Both the position numbers and the translations under genes were made by a program. Shown one piece after another: positions 33,932 through 64,000 of a stretch of 64,000 bases of DNA. This DNA is from Amoebidium appalachense (lineage: Eukaryota > Ichthyosporea): NCBI GenBank assembly GCA_963693365.1, contig CAVNZM010000004.1, positions 14,549,474 to 14,613,473 on the forward strand, read 5' to 3'. Below the pieces are notes generated by a model, which was not told where the DNA came from, made no database searches, and saw only the letters and a list, made by a program, of their open reading frames with translations. How positions within the stretch are numbered: position 1 is the first letter of the stretch; each line of letters starts with the position of its first letter.

Positions 33932-36038
33932 CGCGTGTGTGTGTACCTCTGTCTCTGTGTGTGCGGATGTGTGGTAAAAGGTTAGAAAGGAGATGAGTGT
34001 GCCTTTGGCAGGCCACTGGTGGGTGCAAGGGTATGCGGCAGTGACGTCACTCGTGGGTGTGGGGGTATGGGCGTGTGCGCATCCTGCGTGTTGTGTGTGT
34101 GTGCGTGTGTGGGGGGAAGAAGGGGGTTGCTTGCTGTGGGTTGATGTGCGTGCCCCAGCGTCCATGTGTGTGTGTGGGTATAGCTGTGCAGAAATAGCGT
34201 CCATGTGTGTGTGTGTGTGTGTGTGTGTGTATAGCTGTGCAGAAATAGCGTCCATGTGTGTGTGTGTGTGTGTGTGTGTGGGTATAGCTGTGCAGAAATA
34301 GCGTCCATGTGTGTGTGTGTGTGTGTGGGTATAGCTGTGCAGAAATAGCGTCCATGTGTGTGTGTGTGTGTGTGGGTATAGGTGTGCAGAAATAGCGTCC
34401 ATGTGTGTGTGTGTGTGTGCGTGTGTGGGTATAGCTGTGCAGAAATAGCGCCCATGTGTGTGTGCGTGTGTGTGGGTATAGCTGTGCAGAAATAGCGTCC
34501 ATGTGTGTGTGTGTGTGTGTGTGTGGGTATAGCTGTGTAGAAATAGCGCCCATGTGTATGTGTGTGGGTATAGCTGTGCAGAAATAGCGTCCATGTGTGT
34601 GTGTGTGTGTGTGGGTATAGCTGTGCAGAAATAGCGTCCATGTGTGTGTGGGTGTGTGTGGGTATAGCTGTGTAGAAATAGCGCCCATGTGTGTGTGTGT
34701 GGGTATAGCTGTGCAGAAATAGCGTCCATGTGTGTGTGTGTGTGTGTGGGTATAGCTGCGCAGAAATAGCGTCCATGTGTGTGTGTGTGTGTGTGGGTAT
34801 AGCTGTGCAGAAATAGCGTCCATGTGTGTGTGTGTGTGTGTGGGTATAGGTGTGCAGAAATAGCGTCCATGTGTGTGTGTGTGTGCGTGTGTGGGTATAG
34901 CTGCGCAGCAATAGCGCCCATGTGTGTGTGCGTGTGTGTGGGTATAGCTGTGCAGAAATAGCGTCCATGTGTGTGTGTGTGTGTGTGTGTGGGTATAGCT
35001 GTGTAGAAATAGCGCCCATGTCTATGTGTGTGGGTATAGCTGTGCAGAAATAGCGTCCATGTGTGTGTGTGTGTGTGTGGGTATAGCTGTGCAGAAATAG
35101 CGTCCATGTGTGTGTGTGTGTGTGTGGGTATAGCTGTGCAGAAATAGCGTCCATGTGTGTGTGTGTGTGTGTGGGTATAGCTGTGCAGAAATAGCGCCCA
35201 TGTGTGTGTGTGTGTGTGTGGGTATAGCTGTGCAGAAATAGCGTCCATGTGTGTGTGTGTGTGTGTGGGTATAGCTGTGCAGAAATAGCGTCCATGTGTG
35301 TGTGGGTGTGTGTGGGTATAGCTGTGTAGAAATAGCGCCCATGTGTGTGTGTGTGGGTATAGCTGTGCAGAAATAGCGTCCATGTGTGTGTGTGTGTGTG
35401 TGGGTATAGCTGTGCAGAAATAGCGTCCATGTGTGTGTGTGTGTGTGTGGGTATAGCTGTGCAGAAATAGTGTCCATGTGTGTGTGTGTGTGTGTGGGTA
35501 TAGGTGTGCAGAAATAGCGTCCATGTGTGTGTGCGTGTGCGTGTGTGGGTATAGCTGTGCAGAAATAGCGCCCATGTGTGTGTGCGTGTGTGTGGGTATA
35601 GCTGTGCAGAAATAGCGTCCATGTGTGTGTGTGTGTGTGTGTGTGGGTATAGCTGTGTAGAAATAGCGCCCATGTGTATGTGTGTGGGTATAGCTGTGCA
35701 GAAATAGCGTCCATGTGTGTGTGTGTGTGTGTGGGTATAGCTGTGCAGAAATAGCGTCCATGTGTGTGTGTGTGTGTGTGGGTATAGCTGTGCAGAAATA
35801 GCGTCCATGTGTGTGTGTGTGTGTGTGTGGGTATAGCTGTGCAGAAATAGTGTCCATGTGTGTGTGTGTGTGTGTGGGTATAGCTGTGCAGAAATGTGTG
35901 GGTATGCACGTGTAGAGTTGTCAGCGCATTCGTACATGCGCCCACAAGATTGGGTGGCCAAGTAAATCCGGTGGTCTAGTGTGTGTGCGCATGTGCCCAC
36001 GCGCACGTGCGTCTGTGTGTGCGTGTGCATGTGTATGT

Positions 36039-36077
<39 letters not shown>

Positions 36078-37222
36078 TGTGAGTGTGTGAGAGAGAGAGA
36101 GTGTGTGTGTGTGTGTGTGTGTGTTGGTGTGTAGGTCTTTGTGCATGTGGCACGTGCATGCACCCACCTTCTTCTTGTCCACATAGACACCATACTCAAA
36201 CTTGTACAACTGCAGCACACATAGCCAGTCAGTGCAAAATTCAAAAATCAATATTCCAATAACAGTTGCCGGATAGAAAGTACAGAGGTGGGGGTGTGGA
36301 CTTCGGGGATTGAGATACTGGAGAGGGGTTGATGGGGAGGAAGAAATGGTTACCGGGTGAGGTTTGAATGTCACGGGTTAAGGGTTGAATGGTTAAGGTT
36401 TAAATCATCAAGGATTGAGGGTCAAATGGTTAAGGGTTACCAGACCTGCATAGGATGGCCAAAGCCACCAAAGAGCACTGGCCAGATAGGAGGTAACCAT
36501 GCACTGGCAGATGACTATAACCCCGTGGTGGTGACCGTTCTTCCGCGTTTGGAGGAAGAGGGGAGGGAAGCGCAGTACACAGAAAAGAGAACATTAAAAA
36601 AGCAACACAGATAAAGCCCATCTTCAGCGGCTGTGGTGGTGGTGGTTTATTCTTTGGTGGTGGGTTTGGGGGATGGGGGGTGAGGGGTTTGGGGTGTGTG
36701 TGTGTGTGTGTGTGGGAGGGGAGGGGAGGGGGAAGAGGAGGGGAAAGGGGAGTCAAAGAGTGATGTGGACATACCAGTGCTCTGCGCTCTCTGCGGCGGT
36801 TGAGCACGTGGGCGAGGACAAGGCAGGCGGACGCCAGCACTGGGAGGAAGGGGGTCAGTGTGCTGTGGTGGGCCATGCATGGGTAGATGCTTGTGGCACG
36901 TGGGCAGGTTGTCTGCCGGTGCGCAAATGTGTGTGTCTGTGTGTGCAACTGCATCCCTGGATGTGCCTGTGCATGTGTGTTGCACGTGCATGCAGCACGT
37001 GCCCATGCATATGTTTTTTCACGTGCATGCAGCACGTGTCTGTGCATGTGTGTTGCACGTGCATGCAGCACGTGCCTGTGCATGTGTGTTGCACGTGCAT
37101 GCAGCTGCCTGCAGGGCAGAGAGCCCTGCCACTATCCCCCCCACCCCCCCCCCCCCCTCGTCCCACTTGATCCACGGACTGATGCTCTCCCTCTCTCACT
37201 AACGTTTCCGTATCATCGGATT

Positions 37223-37253
<31 letters not shown>

Positions 37254-37422
37254 TTCCCATCCAGATACATCCATCCATCCATCCGGGCTTTCAGCCACAG
37301 GTGATAGTGCCACTCACCCCCCACCCCATGCACGCACCTGCCACGCCCACCAGGGCAGACACGACGGCAGCAACCGCCCACGGGGCTACGCCGGTTTGGT
37401 TTGCATCTGTGTCATGGGGCAT
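32603..37422 (-). CDS. Small single-pass membrane protein with C-terminal dileucine signal (7 exons)
   Basis: Exons 37422-37338, 36839-36775, 36514-36446, 36209-36168, 33719-33587, 33024-32987 and 32623-32603 join in phase to 150 aa ending in a TGA. The N-terminus has an N-glycosylation sequon (NQT, 8-10). Residues 15-41 are one hydrophobic segment, split by intron 1. NRRRERR (42-48) follows, which predicts N-out/C-in topology. The cytosolic part has an aromatic stretch ([20 protein letters not shown]), a basic region ([13 protein letters not shown]) and ends ERQPLLL, an exact [DE]xxxL[LI] sorting signal. This suggests an endosomal/lysosomal membrane protein. I do not recognise a family. The frame is open upstream of 37422, so earlier exons with an ectodomain are possible. 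Exons are short and supported mainly by phase and splice sites. Confidence 0.6.
32763..32926. repeat. T run followed by G runs
   Basis: About 24 T, then G-rich sequence, then (GT)n and a G run of about 24, in the last intron of the minus-strand membrane protein gene. Confidence 0.85.
33868..33945. repeat. (GT)n with CG core
   Basis: A GT repeat of about 50 bases is followed by GCGCGCGCGCG and more GT, in intron 4 of the minus-strand membrane protein gene. Confidence 0.85.
34156..35896. repeat. 1.7-kb minisatellite (TATAGCTGTGCAGAAATAGCG unit)
   Basis: About 34 tandem units of 42-60 bases each combine a constant part (GGTATAGCTGTGCAGAAATA plus GCGTCCATG) with a variable (GT)n. Variants recur in order: GGTGTGCAG at 34381, 34849 and 35503, and TGTGTAGAAATAGCGCCCATG at about 34543, 35011 and 35663. 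This reveals higher-order repetition with steps of about 468 and 654. It occupies intron 4 of the membrane protein gene. The 700-residue His-Thr frames here are not genes. Confidence 0.95.
36040..36125. repeat. (GT)n/(GA)n next to exon 4 of the membrane protein gene
   Basis: GT repeats with a short GAGAGA centre end about 40 bases from the exon at 36168-36209. Confidence 0.8.
36975..37105. repeat. ~39-bp near-palindromic GCACGTGC repeat
   Basis: Three to four units carry GCACGTGCATGCAGCACGTG, which is itself nearly self-complementary, joined by CTGTGCATGTGTGTT. They lie in intron 1 of the membrane protein gene. C runs follow at 37147 and 37225. Confidence 0.8.
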
Positions 37423-37884
37423 GAATCTACTAGTATGAATGACATTGTGCCCATGCTTTGTGCAGAACTGCTGCAAACCAATTGCTAGCGTGTAATTCGC
37501 TGGTAGTTGTAAGAATCAGTGGAGGCCCCTGCCTAAATGTGAATGAAGGTTTCCAAATAAGGGCACGAACGTGGGTGCATGTGTGTTGTGCCAAATATGT
37601 GTACAGTACCAGACTGCCGAATGTGTAAAGAATACCACAGCTGCACCGCAATTAGGAACATGTACTGACGGAGTGCTTGATCTAACTAGGGAGATGCACT
37701 ACAAAGGGTTCACAGCGTGAATGCCAGTGTATAGGGGCATATATGTGTGCACGTGTATGTTGGTATCGGCGTGCATGTGTTTAGTGGTGCATGTGTTTAG
37801 TGGTTTGATCCATGTTAATAGTGTGTTGGTGGAAATTATGTTGGTATCTGCGTGCATGACATGCATGGCACACGCGCCTGCCTG

Positions 37885-38161
37885 CCCTGGAGGGCCCAAC
37901 CAAATCGACTGAGTCAACTTGCTCCAAGCAGAGTTATTCTGCAAAATGCAGAATTATTCTGCAAAACCAGAATCATTCTGCAAAAGGCAGAAATATTCTG
38001 CAAAAGCAGAGTCATCCTGCAAAAGCAGAATGATTCTGCTTTTTGCAGAATAATTCCGCTTTCTGTAGAATAATTCCGCTTTCTGTAAAATAATTCCGCT
38101 TTTGCAAAATACTTCTTTTTTTTGCAAGTCAACTCTGCCGATGTGGTTTGGCCCTCCCTGG
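37885..38161. mobile_element. Fold-back (long inverted repeat) element
   Basis: The left end (GGAGGGCCCAACCAAATCG...GTCAACTTGC) is the inverted partner of the right end (GCAAGTCAACTCTGCCGATG...TTTGGCCCTCC). Between them the left half repeats ATTCTGCAAAA(G)CAGA-type units and the right half repeats their complement, so the whole 277 bases can fold into one hairpin. No coding capacity. This fits a fold-back/MITE-type DNA element. Confidence 0.75.
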
Positions 38162-38199
38162 ACCCCTTCCAACACAAAAGTACATGTGCCCGCAGTGGT

Positions 38200-39030
38200 T
38201 TGTGTGTGCCCACACATGTGGGGAAGTACGTGTCGATGGACGTCATTGTTTTGCATACTCTAGCGTCCAATGTTCTCGTGCAGAGTGTGTCCACACTAAA
38301 CGCATGTGTTGCGCGCACACCACGTGTGTAAGTCACGTGGCATGTCGTGTGTCTTTGCCCTTGGCCCTACGTGCACGCCGTCATGGCACGGCAGGCATGT
38401 GTCCGTCTGTGCCTGTTTGTGGGTGCCACATGCATATGCACGGTCTGGATGTGTGTCCCGGGCCCGCCCACCTTGTACCTTTCGCACACCCTAACAATTC
38501 TCCTTCAACCTACTTGTGCCTCTGTATACCGCACCATGTCTAAAGCATTAAGGCACCACCCTTCCACCCACCTTCAATTTGCTCCCCAACTGCAACCCCA
38601 AACGTGGCTTGGGCCGCAGCCATGCTGAAGACTCTCTGGCCCTGTGCACGTGCTGGTGGTGTGTTTCCGCTACGCGTGTTTCTTTTTTATGTGGTGTGTT
38701 CGTATGTTGGCCTAACTGTTTGAGTCACTAAAGTAAACCGTGTTCTGGCGAGTAGTAGTATTTGGTTGTACCCTTTCAAAATGTACGTCTCACGCACGGC
38801 CCATCCAGAATCAGTGCTCCTTCAAATAAATTTGATGCCTCTCTGCATAACAATCAAACCTCACAGGCTTAGAGGTGAAAGGGCATTGCAGAGAAACCCA
38901 TCCACGTACCAGTACGCTTCCCTGTGTAGGACACATGTCACTGACTCTGTTCAAGCCTTGAGCCTCTTGTCCACGGGGTTAGCCAATGGACTGGCAGGAT
39001 AAAAGATGATACAATAGACAATCTGCATTC
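38200..39030. other. Intergenic sequence, no gene seen
   Basis: Between the fold-back element and the truncated LINE I find no convincing exon, repeat array or RNA gene on either strand. Confidence 0.5.
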
Positions 39031-39035
39031 CTTTA

Positions 39036-39324
39036 GGGGGTTTACAAAAATTTTATTGCGTGGACACTGCCGGAGGCCCAGCCACATTCGACGGCCTACT
39101 GCGTTTTCCAGCACAGCCAATCAAATGCAGCCAGTGACATATGTACATGCTAGGCAACAATGAGCGCCATCGTAGTATATGACACCCCTATTACATTATT
39201 ATGGGTAAGCAGAGGCTAGCCTCGGTAGCTCCGAAAGAAAGTTAAGGCACCGGATCACAATATCATACTGTGCAGCATTAATAAGGTGATCTAGGATAGT
39301 CATCTTAAAACGGATATATTGAGC
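39036..39324 (-). mobile_element. 5'-truncated LINE copy
   Basis: About 290 bases match the 3' end of the LINE at 20505-20793 at high identity, including the end of ORF2 and the AATAAA-containing tail (complement of TTTTATTGCGTGG). It breaks off after GATATATTGAG, the usual outcome of incomplete reverse transcription. I found no clear target duplication. Confidence 0.9.
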
Positions 39325-39830
39325 CGAGGTGTGTGTGCACTGTACCATGTATGTCACACTGTAGTTATCTGGGCAAACACATCTGCTGACGCAAAGAAAG
39401 TGCCGTTTACTGTCTGAGAATTTCTCTGCATTTTATAGTATGTAGCAAGTATATTAGAAAAGAACGAGTTAGGAGTGCGATGTGTTACGTATATATGTCC
39501 CAATGCGAGCAAAAATCTATTCACCAATCAAAAAATATAAAGATTTATTAAACGAATCACGAACCATTTTGGGTGCTGCTTCCGCCAATCATCACGGAGT
39601 AAATTTATTGAAGTGTTATAGGTTGAAACGGCACCCGCTGGAATGTCCATGCACCAGCACAGTTACGTAACGGCCACCGTGATGCACAGCGGCTCGACAG
39701 TCCGACGTGAACGGCCCGCGCGCGCCACAGCATGTCACCGGTGTAGCCCACAATCGTTGTGCACGGCTAGTGTCATAGAGCATCCACGCCACACAGTTGC
39801 ACTGTGCGAGGGATTTGAGGCACACTCACC

Positions 39831-58917
<19,087 letters not shown>

Positions 58918-59280
58918 CGGGTGGGTCACCAATACCATGATCACACACTGCACACACTGCACACACACTCTCCCTGGGTACGGCCAGGCCACCAGCACTT
59001 AGGACATAATTTGATTTGTGGTGCCTGCTGCATGTGCGCCTCTCAGTGTTCATTTTCTGTGCGACTAGATTAGTGTTGTGGGGAGGTAACACATGAGGGG
59101 AATTAGTTGCCGTGCAGCCATGCATGCAAGAATTCAACATGGCACTTCGTCATTGACAAGACCTTTGTAGGGAAGTTTTTTTTTTTTGTGTGTGTGTATT
59201 GGGGGGGGGAGGGGGGGGGGGGGGGGGGAGGGAGGTGTTTGCATGCCCATGTGAGGACTCCGGAAGGGAAGAATCTGTGA

Positions 59281-60355
<1,075 letters not shown>

Positions 60356-60397
60356 GCGTGCCCGTGCGTGCGCGTGTTTGCGTGTCTGTGCGTCTGC

Positions 60398-60520
60398 TTG
60401 GGGGGGGGGGGGGGGGGGGTGGGGAGGGGGGGGGGGGGGAGGGGAGGGGGGGGGGGGTCGTGCTGGTGGTGCTGGTGGTGGTGAGGGGAGAGGGGGGGAG
60501 GGGAGGGGGGAGGGAGGGAG
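60398..60520. repeat. G-run block
   Basis: G homopolymers separated by single A or T, followed by (GGT)n and GGGA sequence. No gene was found between 60520 and 60920; a short duplicated segment (AATATGCGCGTATGGTTGAACG) occurs at about 60748 and 60815. Confidence 0.85.
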
Positions 60521-60923
60521 GATGATGCAGGTAAGAGGATGGCACTGTGGTGTGCTGCTGTTTTAGACGGATGTGGGCCTCACAGGGCATGGCACAGGCG
60601 GGGGCAGGCAGAGCCACAGGGCATGTACATGGCTGGCTGCACCGTGCACCGGCACGGACAGGCTGCCACTCTCTCTGGGCCTATGGCTGGTGCATGGGTT
60701 GTGGCATGCAGCACCAAGTAGGAATGAAGGGTTGGCTGGGGACTTAAGAATATGCGCGTATGGTTGAACGTATACTGTTTGAAAGGAATGAAGGGGGTTG
60801 AATGGGGATCTAATAATATGCGCGTATGGTTGAACGTATAGTAATTGATGTAAAGGAAGGATGGGGGCTGGCTGGCTGCTGCACGAGGCAGAGACCAATT
60901 AGTCTTTATGATTAGATACATAG

Positions 60924-61137
60924 GTACAGGGGTAGCCCGAATGTAAGATTACGTGAATTTCGGCTCTAGCCCGCTAGAATTCTAGTTCCAGACCCCCCTA
61001 GCTCACCAGGACACAGGGAAACATCTTAATTTTCATGAATCCCGTGGGGGCTAGCCAGCTAGAATCTTAATTTTTCTAAAAATCCTAGGGCTAGAATCTT
61101 GTATTCGGAAAATCTTGTATTTAAACTACCCCTGTAC
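60924..61137. mobile_element. MITE-like element with 12-bp perfect terminal inverted repeats
   Basis: GTACAGGGGTAG at 60924-60935 and its exact complement at 61126-61137 bound 214 bases. The next 15 bases inward also pair imperfectly (both reach AAGATT). The inside holds CTAGAATTCTAG and several GCTAGAATCTT copies. It is non-coding. Flanking target duplication is unclear. Confidence 0.6.
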
Positions 61138-61139
61138 GA

Positions 61140-61800
61140 GCCTTAGCATGCTGCCGAATGTATCTTGTTGAGTGACTTGGTGGCCCACAAGCGTCGGGCT
61201 GATTTGATTTAATTTAGCATTGTAATACTGTAAGAACAAATGCATAGATAAAACACAAGAAGAAGTAGGAATATGGTTGATAACTGTAGTAAACAAACAA
61301 CCAAAATATAATAAAAACGTGTGCATGTGCATGCAGATGTGCAGCCTTCATGCCCCCATGTGGCGGTGGTTCACACCGGTGCCTTACCGACCGAAACCTG
61401 GGTCATGATCACCGATTCAATCCCCCCCCCCCCCCCACCCACCACCACCACCACCACCACCATCAATGATGCATCCGAAATGTACTCTGATCGGAGAACT
61501 TAGCGGCCATAAGTACTCTGACCGCAGTACTTTAGGAATGCTTGTTTCGGAAGGATACCGCGAGCTATTGGGGCCCAGGAGCCCGCTTTTTTTTGTACAG
61601 CCAGTAAGAAAACATAAGTTTACACCTTTTTTGTCTTTGGTACGGTAACTAACAAGGCCTTCCCTAGCTTTTATTGGTTGCCGACGCTGTTGCAAGTTTT
61701 TGAATTCATGCTCGACAACAACATGATTCATGATCAAACGGACGAAACTTGCTGAGTCCGCGAACACAACAAGCCATGGGTTTCATGTGAAAGATGAGCG
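61140..61800. other. Upstream region of the piggyBac element
   Basis: An AT-richer stretch has one C run with (ACC)n at 61422-61461. No coding exon is seen. If the piggyBac left end is here, I could not identify its terminal repeat. Confidence 0.4.
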
Positions 61801-61806
61801 CCCAAC

Positions 61807-63841
61807 ATGGCCAAAACATTAGACCCAATAGAGTCACTTTATTCTGGAGCTCGTGTCTGTTGTTTTGCATACATATTTGACGGGGTTCAGGGGGAAGATT
61901 TCACAGATGACACCACACGTTGGTCTTACAAGAAGTTCGGCCTGAGTTGGGACACACAAATACTGGTTGGCACAGTAGTGAAACGATGCAAGACAAACGA
62001 AGGCAGTGAATGGAAAGTAAAGTTTGATTTTGACGGTACCACAGAAGTAGTTCTGCGCCATCAGCTAACTTTAATAGATGAAGAAGACAGTGAACACACA
62101 AGTAGCGAGCTAGAGAGTGATAGTGACGAAGATCCAGATGGAGACATCCAACAAGTAGAGATTCCTGTCACAGACAGTGAGAATGAAGATGAGATAGAAC
62201 TTGTAGATGAACAAGTAGAGTTACCTACCCCCACCGACCCCACGTGCACCTTGCAATGGACCATTCCAGATGAGCAAGTACTTGACAAAAGAACAGGCCC
62301 ACGCAGAAAACCAACCATTCCACTAGCACTAAACAAGCGCAAGAGTGTTCTGTGTTTGTTTGAACACTTCATGCCTATGGAGTATCTCTTCACAGCAGTC
62401 ATTCCACTCACAAACGAAGTAGGTCGTGCACGTTACAAAAATTGGGTTGACTTAACCCCGGGTGAGCTACTTAGGTGGTTGGGTATGTGGATTTACATGG
62501 CTGGAACATTCGAACCCGGCTCGAGATCGAACTACTGGACGTCGGCAGCAGAGAACCCAAGCCACATATTTCCCGTACACGACTTTGCCCGCTTCATGAC
62601 CGAACACCGGTTCGAAAACATCCGTGCCTGCTTTACCGTCACCGACATCACTCAATATCCGGAGGATGATCCACTGAAAGACACACGCGGTTTCATGGAA
62701 GCACTGCAGAGTCGGTGCCGTTGCTCTATCGAGCCCGGGGATGAATTATGCGAAGACGAGGCCATCTTTGCCAGCTATCATTGCAACCTTCCGTGCCAAA
62801 TCTATATAAAACGAAAACCCCACCCTCTCGGTCAAGAAATAAAAACTCTACACGACTGTGTAACCAACATACTCATTAACTTCGAAATGAACGAGGGGAA
62901 GCTTAGGATGGCAAGCAAACCGTACCGACAGTTGGGAGCTGGAACAGGCACCACCTTGCGTCTTCTAACCCCAAGGGCCAACCCCACCCACCGTAACCCC
63001 AGAACGATCGTCGGAGACAGCTGGTTTGGGTCAGTAACCGGGACAAGGGAAGTGTACAAAATCGGATTCTACGCACTTTTCAATGTCAAAACCGCAACCA
63101 GAGACTTTCCCCTCAACATAGTTGGACCTTCTATGTGAGGAAGGACGTGGTGTATGGTCGGAGGCAGTGTGCAGTGTGGACGGAGTAGACCTCGTTGCGG
63201 TGTTATGGAGAAACAAGAACTACAGTATGAAAGTGATCACCTCATGTTCAAGTACTCAGCCGGGTCAACCGAGAAAATCACGAAACGGAAATGACGTCCC
63301 CCAACCGAAAGCAGTCGAAGAATACTTCGAAAACTACAACATGGCCGATATATTCAACAAAACACGAATGTTAAACGGCTCTGTGGACGAAGCCTTGGGC
63401 ACTAAACGTCACCAACTCCGCACCTTTGGGGGGCTTCTGGGGTTTGTAGTAGCAAACGTACACTTTGCATACAGATACTTTGGCAAATCCACAAACACGA
63501 GCATGGACACAAGGCGTGAGCTAGCAGAAGCACTCATATGCAACCCCCACCTGCCTGCACTAGAATACCCCCTTCCCCCTGCTGCTCCTGCCCCCCATGC
63601 TCTACACGGACACCAGCGTGCCAGAAAAGAAAGAAAAGGTAGATGCGTTCTCTGCTTTAGGAACAAAGGGGAACGCCACCAGACACATACCTACTGCATC
63701 AAGTGTAATGTGTTTCTCTGCAATGATCAAACACGTGCATGCTTCGAAAACCACATCACACATGGTGTTCCTCCACGCACACGCACCCAAGTCAACACAA
63801 ACACAGGCCCGGTACGATCACGCAGAAACACTACACGTTAA
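61807..63841 (+). pseudogene. piggyBac-type transposase, one frameshift
   Basis: DDE transposase of the DDE_Tnp_1_7 (piggyBac/PGBD) family. The first frame, 61807-63138, has an acidic N-terminal region (DEEDSEHTSSELESDSDED) and FMPMEYLFTAVIPLTN...WLGMWIYMAGT. It also holds the first two catalytic Asp: D317 in EDEAIF (62755) and D404 in VGDSWFGS (63016). The reading then shifts frame near 63105-63122 and continues as GRGVWSEAVCSVDGV. The third Asp is in NMADIFNK (63347), followed by FGGLLGFVVANVHFAY and a C-terminal Cys/His finger, CVLCFRNKGERHQTHTYCIKC...LC...CFENH. All three Asp are present, but the frame is broken, so the copy is probably defective. No TTAA-flanked terminal repeats were found; AAAAGGGTTA at about 63966 is a weak right-end candidate. 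Confidence 0.85.
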
Positions 63842-64000
63842 AGTACCTTCTGCCCACTGGTCAGTTTCTGTACATTGCGCAACACTCATTTGTCGTTTTC
63901 GGATTAGGGGTGATTTGTTTGGTTTTTATTCGTTTCTTCGAAACTGTTTGTGGTAACTAGATGCTAAAAGGGTTATTTGAAGTGTGTGTACCGAAAAAAA

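Noticed and set aside
33704-36159. Reading frames of more than 700 codons rich in His-Thr
   Set aside because: They are translations of (GT)n and the 34156-35896 minisatellite on the opposite strand; all frames stay open because the repeat lacks stops.
36360-36440. Telomere-like GGGTTAAGGGTTGAATGG words
   Set aside because: Only a few irregular copies next to an exon; not a telomeric or interstitial telomere array.
63182-63220. Loss of a catalytic Asp in the piggyBac transposase at WRNK
   Set aside because: That Trp-x-Asp position is not one of the catalytic residues. The third Asp is in the NMADIF motif at 63347 and is present.

Overview
This window comes from an intron-rich eukaryotic nuclear genome. 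I see no prokaryotic genes, organelle genes, rRNA or tRNA. I recognise four complete or near-complete conserved eukaryotic genes: COP9 signalosome subunit 1 (CSN1), adenylate kinase 6 (AK6/hCINAP), an ankyrin plus PX-domain protein, and tubulin folding cofactor D (TBCD). I also see two genes I cannot name: a secreted Cys-rich repeat protein and a small membrane protein. Coding exons are GC-rich with strong G/C preference at third positions. An APE-type LINE and a piggyBac element are present. This could fit a protist, an alga or an early-branching animal lineage; I cannot place it more precisely from sequence alone.

Layout: 1-2870, repeats and a MITE-like hairpin. 2874-3788 (+), single-exon secreted Cys-rich protein. 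5839-14377 (-), CSN1 in 12 exons. 14378-15320, a short divergent promoter region. 15321-18192 (+), AK6 in 3 exons. 18600-20490, a CA/CG-rich tract and one doubtful exon. 20505-25122 (-), a LINE with ORF1 and a frameshifted ORF2. 26127-31603 (+), ankyrin-PX gene in 8 exons. 32603-37422 (-), small membrane protein in 7 exons, convergent with the ankyrin-PX gene. 37885-38161, a fold-back element. 39036-39324, a 5'-truncated LINE copy. 39831-58917 (+), TBCD in 28 exons. 59281-61137, a compound GT array and a MITE-like hairpin. 61807-63841 (+), a frameshifted piggyBac transposase.

Exon models were assembled by hand from splice sites, reading-phase continuity and similarity to known families. All introns are GT-AG except one GC-AG intron in CSN1. 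In all four conserved genes the total coding length is a multiple of three: CSN1 471 aa, AK6 174 aa, ankyrin-PX 399 aa, TBCD 1143 aa.

The most unusual character of the window is its introns. They are packed with (GT)n/(CA)n tracts, G or C homopolymers of roughly 15-45 bases, C-run/A-run compounds, and minisatellites. Several minisatellites start or stop exactly at a splice site, so each repeat unit carries a copy of the donor, the acceptor or the possible branch point. The very long His-Thr, Cys-Val, Gly and Pro reading frames across the window are translations of these repeats, not genes.
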